DNA of 64,000 bases from Gorsachius magnificus (taxonomy: Eukaryota > Chordata > Aves > Pelecaniformes > Ardeidae). Below are positions 24,301 to 33,845 of this stretch, piece by piece. The DNA is taken from assembly GCA_034008185.1 (NCBI GenBank), contig CM067082.1, positions 52,535,586 to 52,599,585 on the forward strand, read 5' to 3'. The stretch's first letter is position 1, and every line of letters begins with the position of its first letter. The translations under genes were made by a program, and so were the position numbers. Under the pieces are notes generated by a model. That model saw only the letters and a list, made by a program, of their open reading frames with translations. It was not told where the DNA came from and did no database searches.

Positions 24301-26429
24301 AATAGCAGTAACATTGCAGGGAAGGTGGATAAGGATTACAACAACCAAACTTTGTGGCTGGCCTGCATTGTAATTTCACTAATTAGAAAAAATGAAATGT
24401 TTCTAGTTAATAAATCAGAGCTATTGACATTTTCATAAATTTGAGGGAGGTACACAAATACCTGTGGGATAAACTCTTTGATTGGATTTAGCCATTCTAC
24501 TCTCCAGAGTAATGGTTTTCAATCAACAGCCTTTGAGGTCTGCTTTAAAGATATGTGAAAGGTACCTTAAGAAGAAACAAGCCTATTCCCTAAACTTACA
24601 TTCACTGTATATCCCCAAATATTTCTGGTGGGCAGGAAAGAACAAATCATGTAATACTGTAAGCAATTGCTCTAAAATGACAGATGAGGAGAAGATTTCT
24701 TCCTCTTTTTGAGTTCTCAACTGAGAAAATTGATTACCAAGTCCCCATGGACAAGGGCTGGCAATCTCCCAGCGCGTGGAGCTACTAACCTCTCTAAAGG
24801 GGCTGGACTAACAAGGGTGGCCATTGGCAAGCCTTCAAGTGCCTGTAAACACCGACCTACATATGGATGCCACAAACTTGCAAGCAAGTCTTCTCAACAG
24901 ATCTGCAGAGACCTCAGTCATCTTTTAGACTGGACTAGCGTGGCTGTTACCAATAAATATCTAATCATACCTCAATGTAACAACAGCCCACACTCATTCA
25001 TCTACCGCCAGGTACCATGGCTACAACACAACACACCACAGCAAAGCAATGGCACCACCACCATCACCACAGTGCTTTTATCGGTGTTGTATGCACCTCC
25101 CTTCGCAAGGCAGCTGTACGCTCTAGGAAGGCGGTGGTGTTGGCACACACAATTGTTCATAGCTCTTGCCATAACAGGGCCCCTCTTCTTTCTGGATTGC
25201 TAAGGTTCTCTTCTCAATATGGAAGGGGAGAAGTGATTGCAACCCTCCAACACCTCTTAACACTCCTCCATAAGATGGCGACAGCAGCCTAAGATCCCCC
25301 TGTGAAAACAACGGCCAATGCCAAGAACTGTAGTGAAGTGTAGTTTCTGTCCAGCTCAACGTTCAAGGTTTGATACCACAGATGCCTGAAATGAGAGCTC
25401 TGTGAACACAACTGAATATATTGCCTGATCCAATGGAGAATAGAAGGAAAAAGTCAATTACTCAGCCCTGAGAAGGCCTTCCCATTTGGCTAGCTAGAAA
25501 CAGACCAGGGATCTCTTGGTATTGTTAATATTTAAGCCAGTTTATTTTTCTACACTGCATTATCCCCAGATTTTCTGCCTGATACTCTGCTCTCATAAAC
25601 TTTCTGGATTTAAATGAGGAAACAGAAATCAATATACATTCCAAGCCAGATCAGCTTTTGGGTGGCGACCATGTTCTGGCAATTTAGCAGAATTTGTGTA
25701 AGCACATGTGCCTGGGGTGGGACTTCAGCACAGAAACTGGAAACCCTTCCAAAGTTATCTTCCATTGCCATACTTCAGATTGGAAGATGGAGTAGTCCAA
25801 ATACGTTTCCTTCAGAAAAGCAGGCAAGTAGATGGTACGGCTGTGTACAGTCTTCAACAAGACCTGTATTTTGTTATTTGTTTGCTCAATACTTTAGTGA
25901 AGTGGACTCTTAATTTCCTTCTGGAGCCCACAGATGTTCTGCAGTGACAATAAAGAACAGAACACAGAAAGCACGGTGTTATGTTCATGAACCACCAAGG
26001 TGCAAGACCTAAGGGACACACTGGATTCCACTCTGCTACATTCCAGGGATCCAATCAGGACAGAATAGCAATTCTGCTTCAAAAAATACTGTACTGCTAG
26101 ATGACCGGAGAGTATTTCAAAGTCAAAGCTAAATGGACACCAGTGCACCAGGTAAAATAGCTTCACCCCAGGCAAATATTCTAGAGAGTACCATGACTAC
26201 TGTTTAAAGGCAAACAGATAGAGTGAATTGATAAGGCAGGGGCCAACAACTGGTTCTGATATAAAACATTTCACAAAAAGCAGACCAGATCATGCTATGG
26301 TAGCTTTTATTGCAGAGATGAGTAGGCCGGCACAGCTATTCATAAGTATTTTATATACACACAAGTGCCTCATGCTTAGGCTGGCCAGCATAGAGCTAAA
26401 AAGGAAGCATATAACAAATGAGTGTTAAT
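24301..26429. other. Intergenic DNA, no gene recognised
   Basis: It contains a 164-codon open frame (24709-25203, +) with no domain and a (CAC)-rich run at 25047-25070. No splice or promoter context supports it. Confidence 0.5.
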
Positions 26430-26830
26430 AAGCAAACAATCATTAGAAGTGTTAACAAGCGATGGTGGAGAGGCTCTGGTTTTCATTTTATTACTGATCT
26501 CTAGTAAGTGTTATTATCCTCATAGAATAACATTTTATTATGAAATGCACATGCACAGCATTAAAGCCTTTTGATAGCTGAATGCTTGCCAGCAGCAGCA
26601 AAATTGTAAACAAAGTGAAAGAATCATTTCTGAAATGCCGACAGGCACCAGCATTCACAAAGTTTATAGGACGCAGAGAGGGACAATATGCTGCAGCGTA
26701 AATAACAGGAATTTACTGTGACCCGGGGATCTAGGGAATCAATTGAGTATTCTTTTTCTGTCCATTTTTAAAAAGAGCCTAAACATACACGCTTAATATC
26801 TCAATTGATTTCTGCCTGAACTAGGGTCTT
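26430..26830. promoter_or_regulatory. Candidate conserved non-coding element
   Basis: A ~400-base repeat-free block without coding frames, dense in homeodomain, FOX and MEF2-type words: AAGCAAACAATCATTAG, TTTTATTATGAAATGCACATG, ATTGTAAACAAAGTG, and CAATTGA occurring twice (26740 and 26803 areas). A strong texture match to developmental enhancers; conservation untested. Confidence 0.3.
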
Positions 26831-27549
26831 GAGTCTATTAGATATTTTTGATTTTTTTTTAGCCGATAAATTCCTTCAACATTTCTCTCTTTTATAATAC
26901 AGCAAACAGCTGCAACTAATCGTTTTTCATTATGGTTTTGTATATCTGTTTTGTTTTACAACAAATTTAACTTAAACAACAGAAATGCAGCTGAGCAACT
27001 TCTGCTTACTGTAGAAATGAGATTTTTCTGAAGACTGGCAGAATTGGTCATGGTATCAGATACAATTAGAACAACGTGTTTGTTTTAAACTCTGGCTAGG
27101 AAAAGGACATGGGTTGAGGAAAAAAAAATTTCAAATGAAGGAGCTTACAAGACAAAGAAAGAATTAATCTTTGCCTACTTTCTTTTACTCTATTAATATG
27201 AAAATTATTGGTGCCTTTTATATGACTATTTATGGCAATCATTTCTTCAGCTTTGACTTACAATCAAAATAAGTCAATGGGGTTTACATTTCTGTGTTGT
27301 AAATACGCAGTCTCCATCTATCAGGAAAAATGGCGATGGGAGCTCAACCTACGACGTCCTATACGATAACCGAGAAGCACCAAGCCCCTCCTAAGCTACC
27401 TTCAGCAACACAGCAGATAAAGTGCACACAAGTCACTTCACTGCTGTGTGTAAGCTAAACTTAAGAAAGTTCACAGAATTATTAAATAAGCAATTATGAT
27501 AATGGGAGATACTAAATACAGAGAGGCTTGTGTCAACCCAGATCTGAAT

Positions 27550-27702
27550 TTTGTTTGTTTGTTTTTTTTTTTTTTAATTCTTCCACCCAGAAATATCAGA
27601 AATACTAAAGTAAGCATGACTCCTTCCCTTCCTACAGGCACCTCTCTCTTCAGAAGATAGCTAAAAATCAGTGAAGAATAAAAAAAAAAAAAAAAAAAAG
27701 AT
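27550..27702. repeat. Poly-T / poly-A inverted repeat
   Basis: A T-run followed by AATTCTTCC at ~27560-27584 is mirrored by GAAGAAT plus ~20 A at ~27674-27699. This gives arms of ~20 bases around a ~100-base loop. It could fold as a hairpin or derive from two opposed retroposon tails. Confidence 0.6.
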
Positions 27703-27854
27703 AACAAAATACAGCAAAGTCCTACTGGGGAATAGGGTTTTAATGAACACACAAAGCAACTAGGTGACATCTTTATCAGCCCTCATAAACCTTGATTGAA
27801 TACACAGCGATAAAGCCTGTTTAAACTGTCATCCTCATGATAACATAGGCAGAG

Positions 27855-28105
27855 ACAACGCGGGCCTTAGCAACGACCTGTGTAAGAGAGGCCCTTCCAA
27901 AAGTGCAGGCACCGTTAGGTAATATCTATCGTGTAAACAGTTCAAAGCTTGCGCGGCCGGTTTGTTTGTGCAAGGGCGGGAGGCGGAGGGCTGGCCGGGA
28001 GGGTACACGCGCATCTTCCCCCCGGCACCGGCTGGGAAGGGCATTTGCTTCAGCGCTAGTCTGGTTTTGGGGATGGCGAGGTGCCGAGGGAAGACAGGTA
28101 CTTTG
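27855..28105. promoter_or_regulatory. Orphan CpG island (candidate promoter)
   Basis: About 16 CpGs in ~250 bases, with TGCGCGGCCGG, GGGCGGGAGGCGG, CACGCGCA and CCCCCCGGCACCGG, inside AT-rich DNA. A GC-box-like GGGCGGG and a G-quadruplex motif (27974-28003) lie in it. A possible donor GACAG|GTACTT follows at 28097-28098 on the plus strand. No transcript can be assigned. Confidence 0.45.
27974..28003 (+). other. G-quadruplex motif in CpG-rich patch
   Basis: Five GGG runs separated by 1, 7, 6 and 1 bases. This fits the usual G4 rule and sits within the CpG island. Confidence 0.6.
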
Positions 28106-29499
28106 AGTTCAGTCTGCAAACATCAAGAATTTCATGTAAGTGGTTTTAAAGGATTTAGGGAAAGCCTGCTCTGTTGTGTTTTTGGTTTTTTTTTTTTTCT
28201 TTTATTTATTAATTTTTTAAACCAACATCATCCATGAGGTGCGTAACATTCAACACTAGGGAGCAAGCGGGCATTTGGGGCCAGCATGACTATGGAATTG
28301 GGCAGTGGCATGACTTCTTATACCAGAGGATCTGGTCCTGATCATCTGGGATAGCTATTTTTTAAAAAAAAAATTATTAAGCATTTCAAACTCTTCTTAA
28401 GCATCTCCAAGAAAAATCTTGGCAACTGCATTTTGTAAATAAGGATTTATCTATTTTTCTGTATTTCTAGCTTAAAAAAAAAAATAAATCAAACAACTTA
28501 CACTTGAACTTTTCTTTCTCCCCAAAAATTGTTCTTCCCTCACTCCAATGCTTGCAGCGACACCCACTGGCTGTGGCAGGTCGAGTTGCAGAGTCATTAC
28601 TAAAATGCTTCAGCGCACCGACAAGATCACAGAGAAACTCAGAAAAACATCGCCAAAAAAAAGCTAGCATTTTGTCAGTTCACTTAGTATTAGAACTCAG
28701 TACCTTTCAGCTTTCTTCCATTAACAGCTTTAATAAGGAAATAATGGCCAATGGTTACTTGTTAAGTATAATAAAATACACATTTGTACGTAATTACTAG
28801 TTAATTAGTAATTCCCACTGCTTGGACAGTGGAAGATGTTAGTTCATTTTATGCCTATTTGGTCTTTGGCAGAACCATGAAGGAGCACCAGTACTAGGGT
28901 TTAGTTTTCCATCAGGAAAACACCAAACTGAGCTGGTGTGCCACCGCACACCTGGTTGGTGGTGTAGCTACTCAGGAACTCATTTATGCTTTTATAGGCT
29001 GCTTTGCGTACACCAGATTTCTTCTAGTACCCCCAAGTGGTATTTTTCTCATTTCACGCATAGGAAAGAGGGGAATCACAGAACTAAGTGGTTTGAGTAA
29101 ACCTACAGAAACCAACTCTAACAAATCCCAGTTTAATGGCCTCAATTAGAAGACAACTTGTTTCTTCAACTTCATTAGAGTGATTCCTCTATAACACACG
29201 TAGGTTCTTAATGTTTAAATAAAACTATCCAAGTTTAAGCTGGAACATAAGTATCTCCCGTTACACAAAGTGCTCACCAAGAGAAAAGGCTAGGTTTTAA
29301 TTTAACTACAACATGATGGCTTGGAAAGGATGACGGGAAACTTAGAAATACTTGGAATAAAAAACTGGGGGGGAGGGGGAAACAGGAAAGAGAACTACTT
29401 TTTGCTTGTTTTATGGCATAAACCAAGAGCTCCCGGCTGTGAGTACGCATGGAGTGTTTGCTGACTTACTCAGATTAAAAGCATTTTAGTCAACTTTAC

Positions 29500-29603
29500 G
29501 TTATTTTCCGCATCTACGGCCACTGACGTTCTCTCCAGAGGAGGATCAGAAGCAGAACTATTATATTCATGGAAAGCACATTTATATGGGACTTCCCGCA
29601 GAG
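29500..29603 (-). other. Exon-like segment, unassigned
   Basis: The acceptor TTTTTTTTTCCAG and a moderate donor AAC|GTAAAG frame 104 bases. Two bases complete the codon left by 30015-30108, then 34 open codons follow, starting LREVPYKCAFHEYN. Without the donor, the frame stops at 29470. Not recognised as any known protein. Confidence 0.2.
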
Positions 29604-30014
29604 CTGGAAAAAAAAAGAAATGTTATCCAATGCCTTCCCAGCCAAACTTCCTCCTGAGGTGAAAAATCCTTCCCTTTGATAAGAAAGCTGTGCCAGACGC
29701 CATTTCTGTCCCTGACAAAAGAAGCGCTCTCCCTTGGCTTGCTCCGGTTTTGGCAGCTGTGCTCAGCAGAACCACGCTGCTCTTCCCAGATAGTCACCAC
29801 ACTTAACAGAGCCACCAGCTTATCTTTGACCTGAAATAATAAAATAAAAATGAACTATGCACAAACAAGCAGTTACGGCGGGTAACACTACCCACCTCAG
29901 CTCCAAGGCGGGCAGTTCTCCTCTGGGTTAGAAATTCCATCAATAACCTAACACATCATTAAAGACCTCTCTCTCCTCCACTGCTCCCCCTTTTCCACCC
30001 CCACCCAGACTCAC

Positions 30015-30108
30015 AGGTATCTACAGAGGTCTCCAGGGCTGCATGTACACGGTTTGCAGCAAAATAAGCTAGGCTTGTTAGCTTCTTTTCTTCCTTCGGA
30101 TGCTCCTT
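30015..30108 (-). other. Exon-like segment, unassigned
   Basis: The acceptor TTTATTTCCTCCCCATGCAG and donor ACCT|GTGAGT frame 94 bases. They read 31 codons containing KEEKKLTSLAYFAANRVHAA and leave one base over. No family is recognised and chance is a real alternative. Confidence 0.2.
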
Positions 30109-30599
30109 CTGCATGGGGAGGAAATAAATTAATAAAGCCTGTGGAGAGACAGTTTCACACAAACATTGAAAGTTGGTGCCTTTTAGATACCTTTGTTTCT
30201 AACCCACCGACACCCAATCCAAGGATGCACACAGCTGCTTAGCAGCTTTGTTCTAGAGTTTGGGGGCAAGTCTACCAAGCACCATGCGGTGGTCTATGCC
30301 CAGGTTCCCTGCAGTACTACTGACCTCCTCTCAGGTTAGCTACCCTTCAAGAAAAGCCAGATGCATTAACTTATAAAGAATATTATGTTATCGTGGGTGT
30401 GCTACGCTTCAGCTCTCACTGCTAGCTACTGCTGAGAGGGTGTTGTGCCACGATGGTGCCTTAAGCTGTACCTACCTTTCAAGCAAAGGTGCAACACGGT
30501 GGTTCACGTAGCATTGCCCAAGTTAGCCTGTGACATGCTAAGCCCTTACATATCTTGCCCAGAAAAACCTGCCAGCTCGAGGCCACCTCTGTTAGCGTT

Positions 30600-30665
30600 C
30601 CTATGTGCATTTGAGCTGGCTAGCTTAATGGTTAAACACCTGTACCTGAAAAAAGAATCAGGCCT
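30600..30665 (+). mobile_element. Possible tRNA-derived SINE relic
   Basis: TGGCTAGCTTAATGGTTAAA resembles an A-box region and is followed by AATCAGGCC. No clear B box is visible. Weak call. Confidence 0.2.
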
Positions 30666-31129
30666 AATTTTGTAGGAAAGGACAGGCCAAATCCAAGAAT
30701 TCCAGGTACAGCAGTGACGCCCCCATTGATTCCCCCTCAAAATTAGATGCCACATTAAAAAAGTAAGGCAGCCCTACATTTGATAATTGAAGATGGACAG
30801 AAAGAAAAAGACCAAACCAAATCAACATTAGAGAAATAAAGTCCTTTCCTTGTCCTGGGAAGTTACAGAGGATAGCACTAGCTCTCTCCTACAACCCCAC
30901 AAGCACATCCTTGCACCCTGGGGAACGACCTTCTGGGGAGCAGTAGGGTGGTGGTGGGGAACAGACAGGACAGACACAAGGGGATATATACTTGATTTCA
31001 GCCACTCCAGACAGCAAGCAGCAATTACGGCAGCATTTTTGGCTAAATGAACATTGGCAAAGGAAATAAAACTTAGGCACAGTTCCCATGAAGAAGTAGT
31101 TGGGGGTGGGGGGAAGATACTTCCCTTGA

Positions 31130-31300
31130 TAAACAGGCTGCCCAGGGGGGTTATGGAGTCTCCTTCTCTGAAGGTATTCAAAGCCTGCCTGGATGCTGTC
31201 CTGTGCAACCTGCTCTAGGCAAACCTGCTTTAGCAGGGGAGTTGGACTAGATGATCTCCCGAGGTCCCTTCCAACCCTTGCCATTCTGTGATTCTGTAAA
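31130..31300 (+). mobile_element. CR1 LINE 3' end fragment
   Basis: It reads AGGCTGCCCAGGGGGGTTAT, TGGAGTCTCCTTCTCTG, GGACTAGATGATCTC and GGTCCCTTCCAACCC, and ends CATTCTGTGATTCTGT, a standard CR1 terminus. About 170 bases, 5'-truncated. The GGTCCC...TTCTGTGATTCTGT tail differs from the copy at 51.2 kb, suggesting another subfamily. Confidence 0.93.
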
Positions 31301-31319
31301 TCCTCCTGTCTAAATACTT

Positions 31320-31331
31320 CCCCCCCCCCCC
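31320..31331 (+). repeat. C12 homopolymer
   Basis: Twelve consecutive C between the CR1 end and the LTR fragment. Assembly length here may be unreliable. Confidence 0.9.
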
Positions 31332-31385
31332 TTCTGAAGACTTTTTTTGACTACCTCCTCGAAGTTGAGAAACTCCTGCAAAAGT

Positions 31386-31465
31386 GTCTTGGTTTCGGCT
31401 AGGACAGAGTTAATTTTCTTCCTACTAGTTGGCATAGTGCTGTGTTTTGGATTTTTCAAAACTAT
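31386..31465 (+). mobile_element. Endogenous retrovirus LTR fragment
   Basis: TGTCTTGGTTTCGGCTAGGA, GAGTTAATTTTCTTCCTA, then GTGCTGTGTTTTGGATTT are the start of a common bird ERV LTR. Similarity fades by about 31465. No gag, pol or env is attached, so it is an inert truncated relic. Family name not assigned. Confidence 0.6.
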
Positions 31466-33090
31466 GAAAGCAGCCAGTGACTAAATTTTCCTGGAGTGCT
31501 CAACAACAGCTTGCCAAATCTTGGTGTCACTGTTGAATTCAGCATAGCAGACAAAGCCTAAAATTAAATGTCTGGTATCCCAATCTTGTTAATGAAGATA
31601 CACTTTTCATATCTAATTCATTTCCATGCTACTTGTCCTGAGCTGACATTGCTTCATGGGTAAGTAGATGCCCAGAGGGCTTGGCCCACTCAGCCCTACT
31701 TGGCTGCAACACTTTAAAAAGTCTAAGTGGCCTCCAACTACTGCCTGCTGCAGGGCAAGCACCTCATGCAGCTCATTACCAAGCAGTTGGTCTGCAGTAG
31801 CTTTTTTACACCACTGCCTGTTTGCAGGCACACACAGTTCACAGTAAATCCAAGGCAAGATCACTTACTCCTTCATATCCTTTTTGAGAGTGTCACGGGA
31901 ACAGAGCTGTATTAGGTAGAACCACAGAGCTGTGACTTCTGCATTAGGGATGTGTAACTTCCACACTTTCCTTCTCCACATGTGGAATAGTTCCAGTTTA
32001 AGTCTAGGACTTATAACTCCAGGGAGAGTTGGTGTGGAGGGACCTATCCATGGCAGTGGGACAATGCAAGACAAAGGAGATGGCAGGGTTACAGCAAGAC
32101 TCAAGGTATCCACAATACGAGCTCTCAGCTGAGGGAACAGAAGAATTTAAAACTCAACATCAAGAGACCACTCTGCTCACAGTCATCTGAGTTTCTCTCC
32201 TCGCAAAATTCCTAAGAATCAGGCCTATAACTGCAGTTTAGCTTTAGGTTTCTCCATGTTCTTATTCTAACATGCTTTTTTATCCCAACAAGAAGGTGTG
32301 AAGTGCTTCCGGACTCTTGTGCCCTCCATAGGAAGTAGTGGGAGAATAATTTCTGAGGACAAGTTACATGAAGACTCCCTCAGCCTTAAAGAGAACCAGA
32401 ATGACCTGACCGAAACACAAGAATAATATAGATTAGGTCCTTTAAGTGCCCTGTGCTACAGGTCAATCAAATGCAGCCAAAAAACCTTGGGCTTGATGCT
32501 TTGAATTGTAAGGCTATACTAGAAACAGCTTAACTAAGTCCTTTGTGTTAGGAAAAGCAGCCTTGTCTACATATATCTGAAGTAGTCTTTATTTTACAGG
32601 TCTCATTGCAAAGAAGGAAGAGAGGAAGAATGATAGCATTGTATTTCAAAGCCAACAAACTATATAGCATGCCCATTGGGAAATAAGTGCTGTATAATTG
32701 CTATTTATTTTATATAGCCTTCATACAGAATATCACAAGACACCTTAGGACAATCATATAAACAGGAGGGATTATGAAATCTTAGTTGGAAGAGTATTAC
32801 CTGGAACATGGTTTCAGATTTACTTTATTCAAAGAAGCAAGACTTTCTCATACTTCTCTATGGAGGCAGCAAGAAGCTGAACAACAGAAACTTTCTCTCT
32901 GCAAACAACCCATGCTCTTGCAAGCAATCCTACTGAACTGAACAGGCTTCCTCTGGGCAACTTATGCGGGCAAGATACACATGACTAGGAGACAGTAACT
33001 TCCATCCAGAGCGAGTTTCTCTGGCAAGTACCTTTTTACCAAAAACTGAATCTAGATATTGTAATGATGGAAATTTCAGGCAGCCTATGA
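31466..33090. other. Intergenic DNA, no gene recognised
   Basis: Two minus-strand frames (31613-31864 and 31865-32113) abut but have no domain or splice support. Confidence 0.55.
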
Positions 33091-33120
33091 GGGGGGAGGG
33101 GTATGGGTGGGGAACAGGGG
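33091..33120 (+). other. Strong G-quadruplex motif
   Basis: Five G-runs of 6, 4, 3, 4 and 4 with loops of 1, 3, 1 and 4 bases (A, TAT, T, AACA). The motif lies 56 bases from the 3' end of the next CR1. Confidence 0.85.
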
Positions 33121-33175
33121 ACCCACAAAAAACCAAAAACCTACAAACACTTACTTGTTCCTGATTTTCCTCATA

Positions 33176-33845
33176 TAGAATCATAGAATCATTTAGGTTG
33201 GAAAAGACCTTTAAGACCATCAAAAGTCCAACCGTGAACCTAACGCTGCCATCCCACTGCTAAACCATATCCCTAAGCACCTCATCTACCTGTCTTTTAA
33301 ATACCTTCAGGGATGGGGACTCTACCACTTCCCTGGGCAGCCTGTTCCAGTGCCTGACAACCCTTTCTGTGAAGAAATTTTTCCTCATGTCCAACTTAAA
33401 CCTCCCTTGACACAACCTGAGGCCATTTCCCCTCATCCTATCACCCGTTACCTGGGAGAAGAGGCCGACCCCCACCTCGCTACAGCCTCCTGTCAGGCAG
33501 TTGTAGGAAGGCAAAAAGGTCTCCCCTCAGCCTCCTCTTCTCCAGACTAAACAACCCCAGTTCCCTCAGCCGCTCCTCATAAGACTTGTGCTCCAGACCC
33601 CTCACCAGCTTCATTGCCCTTCGTCTGGACATGTTCCAGCAATGCAATGTCTTTCTTGTAGTGAGGGGCCCAAATCTGAACACAATATTCAAGGTGCAGC
33701 CTCACCAGTGCAGAGTACAGGGGCATGATCAGTTCCCTGCTCCTGCTGGCCACGCTATTCCTGATACAAGCCAGGATGCTGTTGGCCTTTTTGTCGGCCA
33801 CCTGGGCACACTGCTGGCTCATACTCAGTTGGCTACATGGTCAAG
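33176..33845 (-). mobile_element. CR1 LINE, ~670-bp 3' portion
   Basis: The longest CR1 here. The plus strand opens TAGAATCATAGAATCATTTA, AGGTTGGAAAAGACC. The minus strand encodes ORF2 C-terminal pieces in two frames, including [20 protein letters not shown] and [18 protein letters not shown]. The switch between frames shows at least one indel, so it is dead. The 5' truncation lies near 33845, after GCTGGCTCATACTCAG. Confidence 0.95.

Larger units (their letters stand above)
28106..31129. other. AT-rich intergenic DNA with some exon-like segments
   Basis: Minus-strand segments at 30015-30108 and 29500-29603 have plausible splice borders and compatible phases (see findings). A possible tRNA-SINE relic lies near 30600-30665. 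Nothing else is recognised. Confidence 0.5.

Noticed and set aside
24709..25203. 164-codon plus-strand open frame
   Set aside because: No recognised motif, no upstream promoter or splice support. Includes a (CAC)-rich run. Treated as chance.
29650..29835. Open minus-strand stretch between the two exon-like segments
   Set aside because: It has a good acceptor (TTATTTCAG), but joined to 30015-30108 it meets a stop after two codons. No donor is evident before the next stop.
31613..32113. Two adjoining minus-strand frames near the LTR scrap as ERV internal sequence
   Set aside because: They run opposite to the LTR fragment and show no retroviral motif I can recognise.
33260..33822. Minus-strand frames with protein-like sequence
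   Set aside because: Real coding ancestry, but these are CR1 ORF2 remnants, not a host gene.
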